DNA of 8,390 bases, taken from assembly GCA_947591115.1 (NCBI GenBank), contig CANQCX010000084.1, forward strand, positions 1 through 8,390. The letters run 5' to 3'. The notes below the pieces were generated by a model. It did not search any database. It was not told the DNA's origin and was given only the letters and a program-made list of their open reading frames with translations. Of this stretch, positions 6,917-8,390 are shown in pieces. The translations under genes and the position numbers were made by a program. Positions within the stretch are counted from its first letter, which is position 1, and every line of letters starts with the position of its first letter. The DNA comes from an uncultured Lachnospiraceae bacterium (lineage in GTDB: Bacteria; Bacillota; Clostridia; Lachnospirales; Lachnospiraceae).

Positions 6917-7678
6917 TTATACGCCTCCAAGTATCGCCGCTGCCAGCGCCAGCACGCCTTCGCACATCGTTACAAAATAGCCTGCCGTATCGCCCGTAAC
7001 TCCGCCCAGTTCCTTTTTCGTTTTTCGGACATAATATGCCGACCACAGAAATGCCGCCGCCGGAAGGAAAATCCCCGCCGGAACATACAAAAGCAGCATA
7101 CCGCCCACGCACAAGAGCAATTCCAGCGTCAGAATGATCTTAACCCTTTTTTTATCCGCCGCATCGGCAAAATGCGCCAGCATTCCGTCCGTCTTTGCCG
7201 ATGGAAGGCAGACGACGCCCAGTCCGCTTAGAATCCGCGACAGGATAAACCCCATGCAGAATACGGAAAAAATGCGCGGATTTTTAATCTCGGAAAGACA
7301 GGCAATATTGACCAGAAGATAGAGCGCCAGCATCAGCACCGCAAACGCTCCTACATGGGAGTCCTTTAGTATCTGCAGCTTTTCCTCCCGTTTCCGGTAC
7401 GAATGAAACGCATCCATAGTGTCCATAAAGCCATCCATATGGAAGCCGCCCGTAACCGCAAGAGGAATCGCGGCAAGAATGAGACATCTGCATAAATTCC
7501 CGATGCCCGCCGCGCCGCACAGCCGCATCCAGCACCATTCCAGACCTCCGATTACCGCGCCGACAAAAGGAAAAAAGCAAAGCGTATAGCGCATATCCCG
7601 CTCTTCCCACAAAAGCTGCGGCACCGGTATTCGGGAATAGATGGAAAATGCTAACAGCAGCGATCTTATATATTTCAT
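6917..7678 (-). CDS. cobS: Adenosylcobinamide-GDP ribazoletransferase (cobalamin synthase)
   Basis: CobS joins adenosylcobinamide-GDP to alpha-ribazole or its 5'-phosphate, the last assembly step of the nucleotide loop, in the cytoplasmic membrane. The 253 residues match the family (about 250). It shows the N-terminal FSIYSRIPVP (11-20), the signature GGFHMDGFMDTMDA (77-90) with the acidic residues expected to bind metal, KDSHVGAFAV (105-114) and GGVTGDTAGY (225-234). Hydrophobic stretches at about 33-48, 65-78, 110-127, 138-155, 180-200 and 236-252 fit a multi-pass membrane protein. The ATG shares an ATGA with the cobU stop (7675-7678) and follows an AAAGGGA with 5 nt spacing. It lies between the two CobU-family genes, directly downstream of the enzyme that makes its substrate. 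Confidence 0.96.
   Translation of the reverse strand: MKYIRSLLLAFSIYSRIPVPQLLWEERDMRYTLCFFPFVGAVIGGLEWCWMRLCGAAGIGNLCRCLILAAIPLAVTGGFHMDGFMDTMDAFHSYRKREEKLQILKDSHVGAFAVLMLALYLLVNIACLSEIKNPRIFSVFCMGFILSRILSGLGVVCLPSAKTDGMLAHFADAADKKRVKIILTLELLLCVGGMLLLYVPAGIFLPAAAFLWSAYYVRKTKKELGGVTGDTAGYFVTMCEGVLALAAAILGGV
6924..6928 (-). promoter_or_regulatory. Ribosome binding site of the short CobU-like gene
   Basis: GGAGG lies inside the last codons of cobS, 11 nt before the ATG at 6912. It overlaps the alternative TTG start at 6930, which makes that TTG unlikely as the real start. The spacing is longer than at the other junctions. Confidence 0.5.
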
Positions 7679-8217
7679 ATCGTTCCCTTTCCTTCGATCG
7701 GAATCCCGACCACTACCTCGATCATCCGATCCGCCTCTTTTGCCATGCGTCGGTTGATCTGCGCCAGAACGCGCAGGTATTTTTCCGTCGTCTTTTCATA
7801 ACAAACGCCGTCCTCAAAAACGTTATTGGTTACCACGATCAGCGTCGCGACATTTTGCGACAGCGCCAGCACATCATTTCCGATGCGCTCCGCCAGCTCT
7901 TTTTCGGAGCATTGGCTGCATCCGCCGTCCCAAAACATTTCATTTGCCGTCAGATTGGACATGCATTCCAGCAATACGCTGCTTTGCATGGGATTTGGCA
8001 TCAGAGACACCGCCTGAGATACATGGCGCGGCAGCTCGAGCGTGTGAAAGCCTCTGCCCTCCCGCTGCTTTTTGTGACGGGCGATCCGTTTTCTGCTTTC
8101 CGCGTCATCCGCGCACATCGTCGCCAGATAATATTTTTCTTTGTCCGAATGCGCCAGCAGCTCCTCCGCATACGCGGATTTTCCGCTTCCGCTGCCTCCA
8201 ATAATCAAAATTAACAT
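7675..8217 (-). CDS. cobU: CobU-family adenosylcobinamide kinase / phosphate guanylyltransferase
   Basis: CobU phosphorylates adenosylcobinamide and attaches GMP to give adenosylcobinamide-GDP for CobS. The 180 residues equal the normal family length. Visible are the P-loop IIGGSGSGKSAYAEELL (5-21), LATMCADDAESRKRIARHKKQR (31-52) with His48 at the place of the His that is guanylylated in Salmonella CobU, HTLELP (58-63), VLLECMSNL (81-89) and LIVVTNNVFEDG (126-137). The last stretch is odd: CobU normally has a TNEVGxGIVP-type motif here, while this protein has TNNVFEDGVCY. The remainder (EKTTEKYLRVLAQINRRMAKEADRMIEVVVGIPI, in two blocks from 141 to 174) still looks like CobU. A Cys pair (CSQC, 100-103) is present. 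The ATG overlaps the cobT end by 7 nt and has GAGGA 6 nt upstream. The missing motif is found in the short paralogue after cobS. Confidence 0.88.
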   Translation of the reverse strand: MLILIIGGSGSGKSAYAEELLAHSDKEKYYLATMCADDAESRKRIARHKKQREGRGFHTLELPRHVSQAVSLMPNPMQSSVLLECMSNLTANEMFWDGGCSQCSEKELAERIGNDVLALSQNVATLIVVTNNVFEDGVCYEKTTEKYLRVLAQINRRMAKEADRMIEVVVGIPIEGKGTI

Positions 8218-8390
8218 CCTGTTTCCTCAAAACGCCTGTACTGCTCAATCTGCACATCCGAGAATGTCGTCGGAGCTTCATAGACCGCCGCAGCCATATC
8301 CAAAAGCGCGAACATCATCGCGGCTCCCGTTCCTTCGCCCAGCGCCATATCCGCACAGAGAACCGGAGACAGCTCCAATTCCTTTAAAAT
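8211..8390 (-). CDS. cobT: Nicotinate-nucleotide--dimethylbenzimidazole phosphoribosyltransferase, C-terminal 59 residues
   Basis: CobT transfers phosphoribose from nicotinate mononucleotide to the lower-ligand base, usually dimethylbenzimidazole, to give alpha-ribazole phosphate. Only the last 59 codons lie in the window and the gene continues beyond 8390. The frame starts exactly at the window edge and reads through SPVLCADMALGEGTGAAM, then a C-terminal helix (FALLDMAAAVYEA), ending at a TAA at 8213-8211. The ALGEGTGAA motif holds the Glu described as the catalytic base in Salmonella CobT (Glu317). About 40 residues follow it, as in the family. The base attached cannot be told from this fragment. 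Its last codons overlap the cobU start by 7 nt, which suggests coupled translation. Confidence 0.9.
   Translation of the reverse strand: MLKELELSPVLCADMALGEGTGAAMMFALLDMAAAVYEAPTTFSDVQIEQYRRFEETGC

Overview
The window is a solid block of genes for late adenosylcobalamin (vitamin B12) synthesis by the anaerobic, early-cobalt route. All eleven genes lie on the minus strand, so transcription runs from position 8390 towards position 1. CbiD, CbiG, CbiF and CbiH mark the anaerobic pathway. With strong GGAG-type ribosome sites, this points to an anaerobic Firmicute of class Clostridia. A Lachnospiraceae-like relative is my best guess, from protein style only and unproven. Both window edges cut genes, so the operon continues on both sides.

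Order along transcription: cobT (3' end only, 8390-8211); cobU (8217-7675); cobS (7678-6917); a short CobU-like gene (6912-6580); cobC-type phosphatase (6571-5948); cbiB (5951-4941); a fused cobD-cbiC (4915-3215); cbiD (3204-2077); cbiF (2075-1317); cbiG (1320-301); cbiH (5' part only, 323-1). Neighbours overlap (7-nt overlap, ATGA junctions, one 23-nt overlap) or are separated by 1 to 25 nt. This is what a single translationally coupled transcript looks like. There is no gene-free stretch above 25 nt, and I see no promoter, riboswitch, terminator, RNA gene, mobile element or CRISPR. A cobalamin riboswitch, if there is one, should lie upstream beyond position 8390.

Function: CbiH, CbiF, CbiG, CbiD and the CbiC domain carry out consecutive corrin-ring steps (C17 methylation, C11 methylation, C20 fragment removal, C1 methylation, C11-to-C12 methyl migration). 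The CobD domain makes aminopropanol phosphate, which CbiB attaches to the corrinoid. CobU activates the product to adenosyl-GDP-cobinamide, CobT makes alpha-ribazole phosphate, CobS joins the two, and CobC removes a phosphate. Missing here, and expected elsewhere: cobaltochelatase, CbiL, CbiE, CbiT, CbiA, CbiP and the adenosyltransferase.

Two points deserve a second look. CobD and CbiC, two non-consecutive activities, are fused in one 566-residue protein. There are also two CobU-family genes flanking cobS whose motif losses are complementary: one keeps the P-loop and the guanylylation His but lacks the NEVGxGIVP motif, and the other keeps that motif but lacks the His region and a proper P-loop. 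Otherwise this is a recognisable cobalamin operon, not a new system.
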